DNA of 64,000 nucleotides from Mrakia gelida (GCA_024345305.1 BRON01000008.1:1488001-1552000), one strand, 5' to 3'. Positions 43,723 to 56,227 are shown, numbered from the stretch's first letter. Notes: generated by a model not told the origin, from the letters alone. A program made the numbers and translations.

Positions 43723-46515
43723 TCAAACCTCTCCCAACCCCACCAACCCTCTCACGACCTTCCCACCCCACTCCCCTACCAACCCACTCGCCGCGTCCTC
43801 GCCGAGAAGGACTCCTCCCCAGCCTCGAAAGGCGAGGAAGAGCGCTGCGAAGATGATGGCTTTGAGGTCGGATTTGGAGCGTTGTTGTTGTTGTTGTTTT
43901 GCAACTGCCGTTGAGGTGAGTTTGGTTCGCGATGAGGAGGAAGAGAGGAGTGATAGTGATGGAAGGGAGATGGTCGGAAGGAGGGAGAACCTTGATTTGA
44001 GGGATTGGAGTTGAAGGAGGAGGAGGAAGAGAAGCGTTTTGAGGACGTCTCGTTTTCGGGATTGGAGGAGGATGGAGGGTTTCGAGGAGGAGCGTTTGGT
44101 GAGAATGCGAATGTGGGGAAGAGTGGAGGATGATGCTGCTGTTGATGTTGTGACCGATGTTGATTGTTGCTGATGAGATAGTGGAGAGTGAGAGAGGCGG
44201 GACGAAGAGAGAGGAGGGGAGTTGGACGTTTCCGGCGACGAGGGTGGTTCTTCTTCGTCGAGGGCGAAGACTTGGAGGATCTCCTTCGAGTGAGAGGACC
44301 CTTTGTGGAGACCTGAGGAGGAGATGGGAGGTCCGAAGATCCCGTCGGGAGATCTCCATCCTGAGGGAGTCGAGGCGAACGATCCTGCTGACGACGAGAG
44401 GCCCGACGCGTGGTGACTCGCGAGCTCTTTGGCGTAGAGCCTCGCTGCGACCGGGTTGGTTTCCTCCGCGCTCGGACGACGTTCCGAGGTGAAGCGAAGT
44501 GGTTTGGAGGGAGACATGAAGGGTAGGTGGGAGGGTGGAGGAGAGGAGATCGACGAGGCGGAAGGGGTGGAGTTGAGCGACCGGGGAGGAGAGGAGTTGA
44601 AGACGAACGATGGAGGAGGGAGGTTGAGTCCGAAGTCTCGAACGGAGTTGACTCGTGGTGGTGAATGATGCTTCTCGACGGGTTTAAACTCTGGAGGATC
44701 CACCGACGGTCGATCCGGCGAATCGAAAGGGTTGTTGGTCGTACTGGGCGAATCCGGTGCTCGACGCGTCGAAGGAGAGCTCGACCTCGACCTCGACTCC
44801 TCGTTCTTCCTCTTCCTCCTCCCTCCACCAGCAGCCTGATCCCTCTCCACCGAAGCTGCCGCAGCTTCGTGCAACTTCGTCATCGAGAAGCCCTTCGACG
44901 CTCTCGTCTTCTCTCCGTAGAAAACGTCGGCGAGAGTTTCGCAACTTGACTTCCTGCTGAGCGGGCGACTCGACGCCGGAGTGTGGTGGGTGGTGTGAGG
45001 ATGAGAGTGGTGGTGAGAGAGGGGAGAGAACTCGGCTTTGGAGTACATTTGGAGGACGTGGTTGGTGGAGGGAGAGTACGAGTAAGCGAGTTTTCCGCCG
45101 TATTCTGACAAAGGAAGCACAGGACGAAAGGGGATCGGCGACGTCGTCAGTCTTCGACCGAGGGCAGAGCCTTCGCCTGGATTATGCAGGAGGCTGTTGA
45201 GGACTCACGAGTAGGCAGTCTTTCAGCCTCGAAGTGACGGTCGAGAAGCTCCTTAGGCGTCGTGAACGAGATCTTCGCGAGCGTCGACGCGGGGAGTAGG
45301 CGTTTGAGTACCGTCCAAGCTCCGTTGATAGACCAGCCAGAGTTGAGGACGAGCACTGGGAAGACGAGACGAATGAGCATCGTAAAACGATGTACGAGAG
45401 AGGGCGGGAGAGCTCACTGGTAGAGTAGAGTCCGGGAAAGTGGTTGTGACCGATGTCGAGAAGGTACGGCAGAAGTTCGAGCTCCTGTTCGACGCGGAGC
45501 AGGATAGAGGTCAGAAAACGTTTGAGCAATAACAGAACAGAAAAAATGTACGTACGAGGTTACTCATCGAAGCACCAGCAACGTCTACCAGCACCGTGAA
45601 AGCGAGGATCGGATCGTCTCCCTCCTTCAAGCTCGCGTTCAAATCCCTGAGGTATCTCCTCGCGACTTCGAAGCTCCACCTACAAGAACCGACCCAGAAC
45701 AAAGTTCAGCGTCTCCTCTCCCTCTCAACGCAGCACCCAAACCAGAGCGACTCTCTACTCACAGCACATTCTCCTTCAAACTCTCCAACCGTCCATCCTC
45801 CGTCCTCCTCACCTCCTTCATGTTCAGCACCGCTACCGGTCTTCCCAATCGATCCTTCACTCCCCTCTCGAACGGGAGGAAGTAGAACAGCCCGGCCTCT
45901 GGGTACTGAGTCGAGAGGGAGGAGAGGGAGATGAGATCGACTTGATGGGCGAGACGAAAGAGGAGGTGTTTCTGGAGGAAGGAGAGAGCCGATGAAGGGG
46001 AGTGTTTGGCTCGCTGGGAACCAGGGACGACGGTGGTTTCAGTCGAGTCGAGGGAAGGAAGGGCGAGAGGTCAGCTCAGCTCGCGAACGGAGGGGTATAG
46101 AGATCGGGAGGAAGGAGGGAGGTGGTTATGGACGTACTCGGAAGAACCTGAACAGGGTCACTGCAAAAAGGGAAGGAGGGACAAAGCGAGAGGGAAGGAC
46201 AACCGAAACCGTCAGCGAACGATTCATCCTCTCACCTTCCCTCTTCTCCATCCCTCCCTCCCTCTCCCTCCCCCCTGCCCCACTCCCACCCACACCCAGA
46301 CAGGTTGCCAGTCGTTACTCACTCTCATCCCTCACCAACCCCTCCACCCTCTCCCACTCTCCTTCCCCCCATCCTTCGATTCCAGCCAACTCCGGTCCCA
46401 CCTCCTCCAACAACTCCCTCGCCAACTCCCTCACTTGATCCCTCGAGTTCCCATCCTTCCAGTCAGATAGCAGTTCAGAATGTTGAGCGACGTTTAGAGT
46501 GGTAGTAGGGGCCAT
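43723..46515 (-). CDS. CRAL-TRIO (Sec14-like) protein with C-terminal membrane segment
   Basis: Lipid-binding/transfer protein of the Sec14 superfamily. The N-terminal helical CRAL-TRIO-N part is small (SDWKDGNSRDQVRELARELL, then a tiny exon MTLFRFFR). The lipid-binding lobe has FLPFERGVKDRLGRPVAVLN, NASLKEGDDPILAFTVLVDV, LLPYLLDIGHNHFPGLYS, LNSGWSINGAWTVLKRLLP and LAKISFTTPKELLDRHFE, followed by LPTEYGGKL, the usual end of the fold. A long Ser/Pro-rich tail follows. Near the C-terminus are LKTLLFLLLLQLQSL and LKAIIFAALFLAFRGWGGV, one or two likely membrane segments, so the protein is probably anchored. The anchored tail sets it apart from soluble Sec14/Pdr16; the ligand is unknown. ATG at 46515. 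Confidence 0.85.
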
Positions 46516-47095
46516 TCCTGCGCTGGCATGTGGCTGTAGCGGGGTGAGTGAGTGGTGGTTTGAGGGGAAGGAGAAACGTGGGAAGGAAGGAGGGGAAGGG
46601 GAATTCGAGAGGGCTCGGAGGTTGTCTGTCACATGCGCTGAAGGGGGAGAGAGAGACTTGGCCACTCCCTTCCTTTCCCTCTCCCTCTCCCTCGACTTAC
46701 ATCTCGCTCTGGCTCGTACGCCTGAGGTTTGAACTTCGATCAATTAAAGGCGCGTCGTGCACTTTACCCAGCCAGCTTTGTTCCAAAGCGAGCTGATTGA
46801 GGGCTGCTTCCCTCGCCGGCCCGTCCTCGCTTCCTTCCTTGCCTTCCTTCCTTGACTTTTCCCGATAGAGAGCGAGCGAGGGTGGGTGCGTTCGTCATAA
46901 GATACAGGGTGTTCGTGAGGGTAGGTAGGGGTTCTATGATCGAGCGAGCGTGGAGGGACTAGGGAGGGAAGGGAGCGAGACAGATCGAGTGGAGTGTGAG
47001 CACGAACGACGCGTTTGTCTTTTTGATCGTAAAAGAGCGACGGCCGAGCGAGGGAGTAGCTCACCGTCCATCGTGAAAGAAAGCTGAGAGGGGGT
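46516..47095. other. intergenic, CRAL-TRIO promoter / PPG1 3' flank
   Basis: 580 bases between two minus-strand genes. Minus-strand open frame 46744-47265 overlaps PPG1 3' exons and introns and has no motif of its own. No RNA gene or TATA box recognised. Confidence 0.4.
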
Positions 47096-49183
47096 CTAGA
47101 GGAAGTATTGGACGGGCTGGAGGAGGGGAGTGGAAGAGGAGCAAAGGCCGTAAGAAGGTCAGGGTTGATCGAGGACGAGGGAGAGAGGGAAGAGAAGGGA
47201 GAGGAGGCTGAACGGGACGAACCTTTCCCATTTGTGAGGCAGCTTGATTCGGTCCGTCGCTGCAAGAGGGAAGGGAAACATTGTCAGCAACGAAAGGTGG
47301 GGAAGCGAGTGGAGAGCGAACGTACATCTCGTTCTCTGGAGCAGCTTGGAAACTGAGGAGTCGCGAGAGGGAGGAGGTCGAGGTCAGTGAGTCGATCGAG
47401 GAGGAAAGAGGTAGGAGAGCTAGACTCACACGTTCCACTTCCTCTCACCACCAGGTCCAACCTCTAGTATACTAGCAGAGTTTCCACAGCGGTAGCAGTA
47501 CTGTGAGACGAGAGAGAGTCGAGCCGAAGTCAGTGTTTGTGGTCTTCGACGCGTCTCGATCCGCGACGGGAGGGACAAGGAGGGAGAAGAAGACGTACAT
47601 TCGGTGCCGACCAAACCGTACTCAGCTGCTTATCGAACAGTTCCGAGTAGCCGTCCATGCAGAGCTGGTGAGCTCTCAGCATGTGGTCGAATTTGTTGAG
47701 CGCGAGGAACTTTCGGACGACCTGCGAACCAAAGGTGTAGCCTGCTCCTCTGTTTGTGCGAAGCGGGATGAGTTGAGACGTAGAGTTGAAACGGAGAAGA
47801 GAGAGGAAAGGAGTCAGCGGAAGTCGAGGCGACGGACGCGTCGAGGGAAGGAGAGGCAGGAGAGACGCGACGAACCTCGGCGAGATCGCGAACTCCTCCT
47901 TGTCCTGATCCGGATCCGACCATACGAGATCTGCCATAGGACCTTCGTGAGGAATCTCTGTTGAACGGAGACAAGAAGACGGGCGAAGGTCAGCCCGAGC
48001 CGCCTCGTTTCGTCACCAGCGCGAGGAATGGAACGAACCTCTAAACCGATCGATGATCTTGATCTGATCTATCCCGTGGATACTTGGCGATAGACCTAGT
48101 ACCGAGCGAGCACAGACGGGGGTCGAAAGAGTCAGCGAGTCGAAGATAGACCAAGAGGGAGGTGGAAGAGTAGACGCGAGAGCAAGCACGAGAATGCGAA
48201 CGAAAGAACTCACCTCCATGGACGCAGAATATACGATCGTCGATCACCACACTCAGCGTCAAGAAGTCGAACATATCGGTGAAGTACTGCCAGACTGCTG
48301 GCGAGCCGTATTTCCGTTGGCACTCGGTGTAGAAACCGTACGTCTGAGAGGAGGAACGAGGGAGATAGGAAGCGAGGTCAGCGTCGAGAGCTCGATTCGG
48401 AGCTCCTCCACTTCGGCCGCCGCTATAGAGCAGGACACCAGAGAGTCGAGGTGTGGTGGCCTCAAAGAAGCAGCGCGAGTGGGAGTGCAGCGAGTCGAGG
48501 ACGAGAGGACGAGACAAAGGGAGGAACAAGGGACGAACCTGAGTGACAGCTCTCGACTCATGATTCCCTCGAATGAGCTGAACACGATCGGGATAACGAA
48601 GCTTGAGGCAGGTGAGGAGAGAGATGGTTTCCACGCTGAAAAGACCTCGGTCGACGTAGTCACCTGCATATCATAAGGGAGAAAGGAGAGCTCGAGGTAA
48701 GTCCGAGCTCGGGAAGAGGAGGAAGGAGCTGAGCTGTTGAGCTCGTCGAAGGAAGGAAGGGAGGGAAGATCGACTGACCGAGGAAGAGATAGTTGGTATT
48801 TGGGCAATATCCTCCTATACGGAAGATCTCTATCAGGTCGTAGAATTGGCTGTGAGAGCGAGGAAGGAGGAGGGAAGGCGAGCAGAAGAGGAGGAAGCAT
48901 GAGGTCAGCATAAGCGAGCTCACCTCTTCTCGTCCTTCCCTCTCGCTCCCTGGTCCTAGGACCAGCCTCCTCGCAGCCTGGTATGGAAACGGAAAGGCAA
49001 AAGACGTTGGACTCACCCGTGGATATCTCCTACTACTGTGACTGGAGCTGAGATGTGAACGACGTTGGATTCCCTCATAAGGACCTCCTTCGTTTTCTCG
49101 CAGATCTCACGGAGCAGAGCCTCTCCTAGCAGACGTTTCTGGAGGAGCTTGGCGATGCAGGCGTCGATGTCGAAGACACCCAT
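47096..49183 (-). CDS. PPG1: PP2A-like serine/threonine phosphatase, PPG1 type
   Basis: Metal-dependent Ser/Thr phosphatase catalytic subunit (PPP family). Eight or more exons. Catalytic blocks: [97 protein letters not shown] and VWSAPNYCYRCGN. The [10 protein letters not shown] segment before VTVVGDIHG and the [12 protein letters not shown] block match budding yeast Ppg1 better than Pph21, Sit4 or Pph3. After APENE a short exon and a final tiny exon give KPVQYFL, retaining the PP2A-class C-terminal YFL whose last Leu is carboxymethylated in PP2A. Yeast Ppg1 is a component of the STRIPAK-like Far complex. ATG at 49183 ([14 protein letters not shown]). Confidence 0.88.
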
Positions 49184-49514
49184 GCTGGTGGAAAGGGTGT
49201 GGAGGTTGTAGGAGGACGAGTGGTGGCGACGGAGGGAGGGGAAGGAGGGGAGGGAGGAGCTGGCGGAGTGACGAGGAGATGGATGGGTGAAGGGAGAAAG
49301 GAAGCTGGTTCCGAGGAGGGCGAGCTCTATAAGGAGATAGAGGGGTTGGAGGAGGGAGATAGGCTCTTGGAGATGGTTCTGGAAAGGTCTGTGATTTCCT
49401 CTGTGTTGATGGTTGGGAGTCAAGACGAGGTCGAGTGCGCCTCGAAAGGAAAGGAGGGGGGAAGGAGGTCGAGCTGACCCTCTGATTCGCTTCCTTCCCT
49501 TCAACACCTCCCAC
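49184..49514. promoter_or_regulatory. divergent promoter, PPG1 / mitochondrial TyrRS
   Basis: 331 bases of CT/GA-skewed sequence between the two ATGs. No clear TATA element. Confidence 0.4.
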
Positions 49515-51765
49515 ATGCTTGTTTTTTTTCGACCATCACAAAGGTCGCTAGCTTCTCATCTACTTCGGACTCTTTCAACATCGACTCCATCGAAACCTAC
49601 CAGCGTCGTTGTCGAGCTTCGACGGAGGGGCTTCGTTCAAGAGCTCACCAGGTCAGCTCGCTCTTTTCCCCTTCCCTCCCTCCCTTCAGCCCTCGACTGA
49701 CCCTCGTCCATTGCTCCTCCTCTTCCAGTGAAAACTTCGTCGAGAAGACCCTCAAACCGACATCCGTCTACCTCGGTCTCGACCCTTCAGCTCGCTCTCT
49801 TCACGCTGGAAACCTCCTCGCCCTCCTGGCTCTCCTTCATTTCCAGAACCATGGCCATCAAGCGATCGCTCTGGTTCGTCCACTCGTCCCCTTCCACGCT
49901 CTCCAAAGCTCTTCTCGAGCTTATTGTATATCTTCTGACCAACTCTCTCTCTTTTCACTCTCACAGATAGGCGGAGCGACAGGTTCCATCGGCGATCCCT
50001 CTGGACGTTCCTCCGAACGCAACTTCCTCTCGCCCGCCGAACTGAACTCCAACGTCCTCGCCATCACCAACCAAGTCACTTCCTTCTTCGAGAAGGGGCA
50101 AGCTTACGCTGCTAAACGCTCAGGAGGTGTCAGCTCGGGAGAGAGGTTGGTGGGAGAGGTGAAAGAGCCGAAGGTGTTGAACAACCTCGACTGGTTCAAG
50201 GAGATCAGCCTCTTGGAGTTCTTGAGGACGGTCGGGAAGGGTGCGAAGGTTCAGACCATGCTTAATAGGGATAGGTGAGTCGACTGTCACCCCTTTTCTT
50301 GCTCGTCAGAGACGTTCGTCGTCGTTTCTGAGGCTTGTCCTCTCGTCGCCCGTCCGTCACTCGAACTCATCTCCCGCTCCCTCTTCTTCTCGCTCTCCCA
50401 CAGCGTCCGAACCCGCCTCTCCTCCTCCTCCGGAATCTCCTTCACCGAATTCACCTACCAACTTCTCCAAGCCAAGGACTTCCTCCACCTCCATCTCAAC
50501 CACAACTGCTCAGCCCAGATCGGAGGATCAGATCAGCTCGGGAACATCCAGGCTGGAACGGATCTCGTCGCCCGACATTACTACGAACGACGGCTCAAAG
50601 AGGAGCATAGAATCGAGGAGCAGAAGAAGAAGGGAGAGAAGGGGGAGAAGGGAGCGGTGGGGATGGCGAGGGAGCAGGTGTTTGGGTTGACGATTCCGCT
50701 GTTGACGACGAGTAGTGGAGAGAAGTTTGGGAAGAGTGTTGGGAATCCGGTTTGGCTGGATGAGAAGATGACGAGTGTGTTTGATTTCTATCAGGTGAGT
50801 CGTCTCTCCTGTCTCGTCTCGTTTCGTTCTGAGGTCGACGCGTCGAGTCGAGTCGCGCGTGCGACTTTTGTTCGACCCTTCGCTGACTGGGCTGATCGCG
50901 TTTTCGTTCGCAGTTCTTCGTTCGAGCACTGGATTCGGATGTCGAGAAGTACCTAAAGATGTTCACGCTGCTGTCGGTAGAACGGATCGAGGAGATCATG
51001 AAGAGTCATTTGGTGAGTCCTTCGCGTCGTAGCCCTCTTGCTCTTCGATTTCGACCTCGCTGCCGATGTAGCGACTTCGAATAGCTGCAGTTCACCGACT
51101 GAATCTTCTTCCGTTCTGTTTCTCTTTCGTCAGCTGGACACCTCCCTCCGATCCGCCCAGAAGATCCTCGCCTCCGAAGTCACCGAACTCGTTCATGGTG
51201 GTTCGTCTCGTCTCCTTTCCTCCCTTCTCCCTGCTCTTCCCGCTCCTATTCACCCAAACTGGCCTCCTTAATTCTTTCGGATAGAACGCGGTCTCCAACG
51301 AGCTCTCACAGCAACCTCCGTCATCTACCAAACCGACCTCAACCTCCTCACCTTTGACGCCGTCCTCTCCGCCTTCACAAACGACCCTCGTCTCGTCCGA
51401 ATCCCTCGATCCTCACTACCTCTAGACCTTTCGCGACTCGCAGCAGAGCACAAGGTCGCTCCTTCGAGGAGTGAGTTTGAGCCCTCTTCGCGTCTCCTCT
51501 CGACTCGTCCCTTGTTCGTCGCGTCTCGAGAACCCTCTCGCTGATCGATTTTTTGCCTTCTGTCTGTCGTTTGCGCTCTCTAGAAAAAGCCACCCAGATC
51601 CTCACTCAAGGAGGCTTCCACCTCAACGGCTCCAAACTCTCGCCAGAACGAACGACGCTGAACGAGAGGGATCTCCTCGACGGACGGTTCGCGGTGATCA
51701 AGGTTGGGAAGACGGGGGATTTGGTGGTGGTGGTGGATGAGAACGAGGGCTCATTAGTGGAATAA
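49515..51765 (+). CDS. MSY1: mitochondrial tyrosyl-tRNA synthetase
   Basis: Class Ic aminoacyl-tRNA synthetase charging mitochondrial tRNA-Tyr. The basic, Ser/Leu-rich N-terminus ([20 protein letters not shown]) looks like a presequence. Then [20 protein letters not shown] with the HIGH-equivalent [83 protein letters not shown] and the KMSKS-equivalent KFGKS before VGNPVWL. The C-terminal S4-like RNA-binding end reads [19 protein letters not shown] and [13 protein letters not shown]. All blocks present in bacterial-type order. Start is the ATG of the presequence at 49515. Confidence 0.93.
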
Positions 51766-51941
51766 ATGTCGTCTTCGATGCTCAAGATACGGGGCAAGAA
51801 GGTCGTCAGAGGGCTGAGGAGTTGGGGGACGTTGAGACGAGTTGCGAGCAAGACGATCACGTCTTTTTCTTCTTCCCTTTCTTCTTCTCTTGGAAGGCCA
51901 GCCTGGATCTTGCCTCTTTCTGTGGATCCGATCTCTCCTAT

Positions 51942-53820
51942 TCAACGACGATCAATCTTCTTCGACAACGGAGCTCGCTCGTCGTTTGAACCAGACCTGC
52001 CTCCTCCCGCTCCCTTTCTCGCGAAGATCAACTTGTAGACTTGGAAGAGACCCGAGTCTCGTTCGGGGAAGGCTTTGGCGAGTCGGAGGAGTCGTTCGCG
52101 ACCGGCGACGGTGCCGTCGTCTTCGATGTGGGGGAGCTTGAAGTATCCTGGGTAAGGGGAGGGAAGGAAGAGAGGAAAGGGAAGTTGAGACGCGTCGTTC
52201 GTCGTTCGAATGAACGAGGGGAAGCCAGGAAAAGAGAGAGGCGGCGAGAGACTTACCCATGAGACCTTCGCGCAGATACTTGCCTGCTCGTTGGACCTGG
52301 AGATGCTCGGCTGAAGATGATGCGAAGACAGACGGGAAGCGGGTCAGCGAGACGTACATCGTCAGGCGAACGAGATGAGGGAAGGACGGAAAAATAAACT
52401 CACGAAGATCGGAACGCACGCCCAGATGGATCTTCAAAACCTTCTCCTGAACGTCAACGAACTCTCCCACGTCGTCTTCGTCATCAGGGAAGGAGTGGTT
52501 CCCGGCAATAATCGTAGCGAGGTTGTTGAAGATGTTCTCGTAGGGCTCGAATCCCTCTCGCGTGAAAAGCCACGTCGGGACGGCGACGGAGTCGTCCTCG
52601 CGGACGAGCTCGTTCTATCGGAGACGAGAAAAGACTCGAAGTCAGCATGAGGAGAAGAGTTCAGAGGGAGAGTGAAGTTCGAACTCACCCTGTTCTCCTC
52701 CAGCAAGAAAACTCCTCCAGGCTTGAGGATCCTTCGAATCCCTGCTTGACGAACATCTATCTGTATCCATGCGGCGGTGAATCGAACGTGAACGACGTCG
52801 AAGTGCTCGTTTCGACTGAAGGACGCGACGAAGAAAGGAGGTCAGCGATCTGCCCTCGCGACGCGTCGTTCGTTGTTCCAGGGGCTCACAAGCACTCGAA
52901 TCCGTTGTTCACATCCAGCACGTTGAAAGACGCATTAGGAGGAGCCCAGCTTCGAGGTGAGAAAGAAAGAAGAGGTCAGCGAGCGTGGAAGACGCGGACG
53001 ACGAGCGAGAGGTATCGAGTTCTGGGACTCAAGTACTCACTCGAGCTCGACTGGATTGAGATCCACCCCAATAATCTCAGCTTTCGGGAACCTCGTAGCC
53101 ATCGCTTGAACCCACAACCCTTCGACTCCGCAACCTTTTTAAAAAAGAGGAGTCAGGAGGCTGAGAGAAGAGGGGAGGAGGCGGCGGGGAGGGACTTGCC
53201 GATATCTAGCACCCTTCCTCCTTCCTTCAAGAGCTCAGCGACGTATCCCTGCTCCAGCTCAGGCTCGTAGTATAGGTCGCCGCCGTCGATGGTTTGCGAG
53301 AAGACGTGGTTGAGGGCTTCGCCTACAAAGGAACGAATGCGGGCGACGGTGAGCGAGTTGCCTCGTTGTAAGAAAGGACGAAGAGAGCAGGAGGAGATGA
53401 CTCACAGGCCTTCGTCTGTTCGTTGTAGGGTAGATTGTCTGATCGAGAATGAAGGGCGATGAAGAAAAGATACGAAGTGGTGGAGCAGAGAAGAGGGAAG
53501 GAAGGAAGGAAGGTCAGCGAGGTCGGAGCTCGTTGGCTCGAAGAGAAGCCGGAAGCCAGCTCACAGCCGTCTGTCAGAGCCGAGAAGTTGAGACCTGACG
53601 AAGAAAGAATAGTGGAAGTTAGATAAGTCTTTCGTCCGACCGGGAAGGAGTTTGAGCTCACCAGCTCGCCTGGTGATGAGGACGTCGAGCAAGGAAGGCG
53701 AGATGGAGACGAGTGACTGCAGCGTCGAGAAGGAAGCCAATCAGCTTTGAGCTGACCTCGAATATCTGAGCAGATACGCACGTCGTATCCGGTCTCCGAA
53801 GGTGCGGTATCTTGATCCAT
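51942..53820 (-). CDS. class I SAM-dependent methyltransferase
   Basis: Fungal methyltransferase resembling the LaeA/TAM group. Order: LPYNEQTKA, LNHVFSQTIDGGDLYYEPEL, motif I around VLDIGCGVEGLWVQAMAT, FPKAEIIGVDLNPVELE, FNVLDVNNGFECF, HFDVVHVRFTAAWIQIDV and ILKPGGVFLLEEN (post-motif region). The C-terminal part is helical, ending KLIFARKGAGGGRSGS and a basic KKIDRR. The DIGCG signature and LKPGG loop are intact, so activity is likely; the substrate is unknown. ATG at 53820 (MDQDTAPSETGYD) is the first in the exon leading to the fold. Many short introns, several with ACGCGT. Convergent with TyrRS, 176 bases apart. Confidence 0.82.
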
Positions 53821-54127
53821 TTGAGGGCTGAGAGAAGGTGGTGGTCGAGGTGTAAGAAGAGAAAGAGGAAGAGGCGTTTGAGCCGAGCTCGTGTTTTCGG
53901 AAGCTGAACAAGACCGTGAGACAAGCGGAGTTTCAAAGATATGTTTTTCGAGGCAAATTCGACGTTCTCCTAGATCACTTCTACTCACCAGAGATGTGAT
54001 GGATATCTACGAGAGCGTCGAAAACGCCTACAAGGCGAACACTCCAAAACCAAACCACTGGAAGGTGAGCTCTCGCTTCCTCCCTCCAAACGCTCACCTT
54101 CCTTTCCCTCCCTCTCCTTCTTTCAAC
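53821..54127. promoter_or_regulatory. divergent promoter, methyltransferase / RNase H2B
   Basis: 307 bases. An ATG at 53999 opens a short frame (MDIYESVENAYKAN...) upstream of the RNase H2B start; it may be an upstream ORF or a spliced 5' exon. No TATA box recognised. Confidence 0.4.
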
Positions 54128-55672
54128 ATGGCCTCCACGAGCTTCGCGATCCTTCCAAAGGGTAAGCCTACATCCTCGACACGTATAACCATAGAAAAGA
54201 CGCGAACTAACACGCTTTTGCTGCCATACAGACGTGCTGTTGCCTTCAGCCTCCTCCTCCTCCTCCTCGCCCGCTTCCCTCCCTTCTCGTCGCTTCTGGC
54301 GTCTCCCTCACCCCAAGACCGGCCTTCCAGCCATGTATCTGCCTTACCAGAGAGCCAAGGACGGTGCTGCGGGAGTTCTCGAGGTTCAGAACGTAGCTCC
54401 AGAGGAGGAGAGGTGCTGGTTCTACGGTCAAGAGGTCGTTAGCGGTGAGTGGTTTGGTTGAGCTCGCACCTTTGAACGAGGAAGGACCTCTAACGCTGAA
54501 TCATCCTTTTCGCGCGTTTTTCTTCGTATGCTTGAACAGATGGCAAGCTCCTGGTCTTCACCCCCATCGACCCCATCTTCCTTCTCCTTCCCGTTCTCGA
54601 AGCAGTGAGCTCAACTCCCTCTTCCTTCTTTCAGCCCTCCTCCTCCCTTCCTCGACCTGACCTCGCTTCCCTCGGCACCGAACAGACCACCGCCTCTCCC
54701 TCTCGCTTCCTCCTCGCCGACCACATCTTTTCAACAGCAGCATCCTCACCCGCCTACGCTCTCGCTCCTCCCTTCGCTCATCTCGCAACCGACGTCAAGC
54801 AGAAGGGAAAGGAGGTCGTACCTCCGCCTCCCGAAGGTGTCGAGAGCGACGACGTTCTTCTTCTTGGTGGGATGGAAGAAGTCGAAAGGTTGATGAGGAG
54901 GGTGTGTGATGTTCAAGGTGAGTCTCTCGGGTCTCGTCTTATCAAAAAGGCTCGAGGAAGGAGAGAGAAGCTGATCACCTCGACCCGTTCGCGTTTGCTT
55001 TTCAGAAATCACCGAAGGGTTGTCCGCCTTCCGACTTTCTGAGAAGCTGCTGGTCAGCTACCTCAGGAAGAAGGTCGCTCGGCTCTCCAAGCAGGAAACC
55101 TTCGAGAGGTTCCCTTCCTTGACGCGTGGGTTGGCGAAGGACGGGTTGGGAGACTTGACGGCGGACGGGGATGGCGAGGTCGTGAAGGAGGAGAAAGAAG
55201 GGAAGAAGCTCGATGATCTTCTCGCTCTCAAAGCTGGTTCGTACCTCGTCATTTGTTGGACTACCCTTTGAGCCCTTTGAAGCGTGGCTGACTCGGTTTC
55301 GCTCCTGCTCATCCAACAGAAGCTCGCCTCTCCCAATCCCTCTCCCTCCTCAAACCCTACCTCTCCCCAACCCACTTCACCCTCCTGTCCAACTCCTACG
55401 CCTCTTCACCAACCACCCAGCCTTTCCCTCTCCTCACGAAGTACCTCAAATCCCTCGTCCCAGTCCTCCCACCCATGCCCACGACAACCACGTCGGGAGG
55501 TTCAGCAGCCGCCCTCGCCGCGTCGAAGAAGAGGAAACCTACCCAGGGAGTGGCCAAGCTCGCTAAGGTCGACACCAAGGGGATGAAGACGATGGACTCG
55601 TTCTTCAAGAAGAGGGTGGTTGAGGATAAGGACATTGAGGGCGGGAAGAAGGGAGTGAAGGTGAAGGAGTAG
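54128..55672 (+). CDS. RNH202: ribonuclease H2 subunit B
   Basis: Non-catalytic subunit of RNase H2, which removes ribonucleotides embedded in DNA and RNA-DNA hybrids in the nucleus. The N-terminal triple-barrel region shows RRFWRLPHPKTGLPAMYLPY and EERCWFYGQEVV, then KLLVFTPIDPIFLLLPVLE, a strong family signature, and FLLADHIF. The wHTH-containing C-terminal part follows (AFRLSEKLLVSYLRKKVARL). Near the end MKTMDSFFKKR resembles a PCNA-interacting peptide (PIP box), as in human RNASEH2B, so replication-fork recruitment is likely. The first exon is short (MASTSFAILPK). ATG at 54128 is chosen because the following splice (K|D) continues directly into the barrel region. Confidence 0.87.
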
Positions 55673-56227
55673 ATCGCGCGTCGTCGTTTCGTTTCGTTTC
55701 GTTTCGTTTTTCTGGTTCTTTGGCATCATATCTGGGCTCGGATTTGGCTGCATTCTCTCTCTTTCTATTTCTCTTGCATAGCCTCTTTTCTTTCGGATCC
55801 TGTTCTCTCCCTTGCCATTGCTTTTATCGGTCGCGTCTCCTTGCCCTTGCGCTTTTACTCCCTCTCCTCCCCCCTTACCCTCACCTTCTCGGAACCTGTT
55901 CACCTGCGATGGAATGCTCTTACCTTTCTACGATCATGTTTTGATCGAGTGAAAAGAAGAGAAGAAACGGACGTCCTGTCCTCGAAAGTCACGCGAGATC
56001 GAAAGTCGGGACGCGTGCGATTTTGCTCTTCCTCGAGCTCTCTTCAAGACTGAAGACCGCTCGACATCCATGAGGGAGTGTTCAGTCACGTAGAACCAAG
56101 GCGGCTGCCTCAGAGAACTCGATGGAAGCTCGAACCTTGCTGAAGACGACGCGTCGAAGTTCGTTCAAAACATGAATCATCCTTCTCGACACCACCGCGA
56201 TCTCATCCGACCCCGACCTCAACCGGC
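55673..56227. other. convergent intergenic region
   Basis: 555 bases between RNase H2B (+) and the small unknown gene (-). A (GTTTC)4 run at 55686-55705 begins just after the stop of RNase H2B. The remainder holds no recognised gene. Confidence 0.45.
55686..55705. repeat. (GTTTC)n pentanucleotide run
   Basis: Four perfect GTTTC units plus a partial fifth in the 3' flank of RNase H2B. A shorter run of the same unit lies 3' of the G-alpha gene (about 20416-20431). Confidence 0.75.

Noticed and set aside
43537..43914. Lysine/glutamate-rich plus-strand frame
   Set aside because: Its 3' half is antisense to the CRAL-TRIO last exon and it has no promoter spacing or motif supporting a gene.
44765..45120. 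Alternative short start of the CRAL-TRIO gene at MLPLSEYGGKLAY
   Set aside because: This ATG lies in the intron/exon border of the Sec14 fold; upstream exons encode the rest of the domain and splice in frame.
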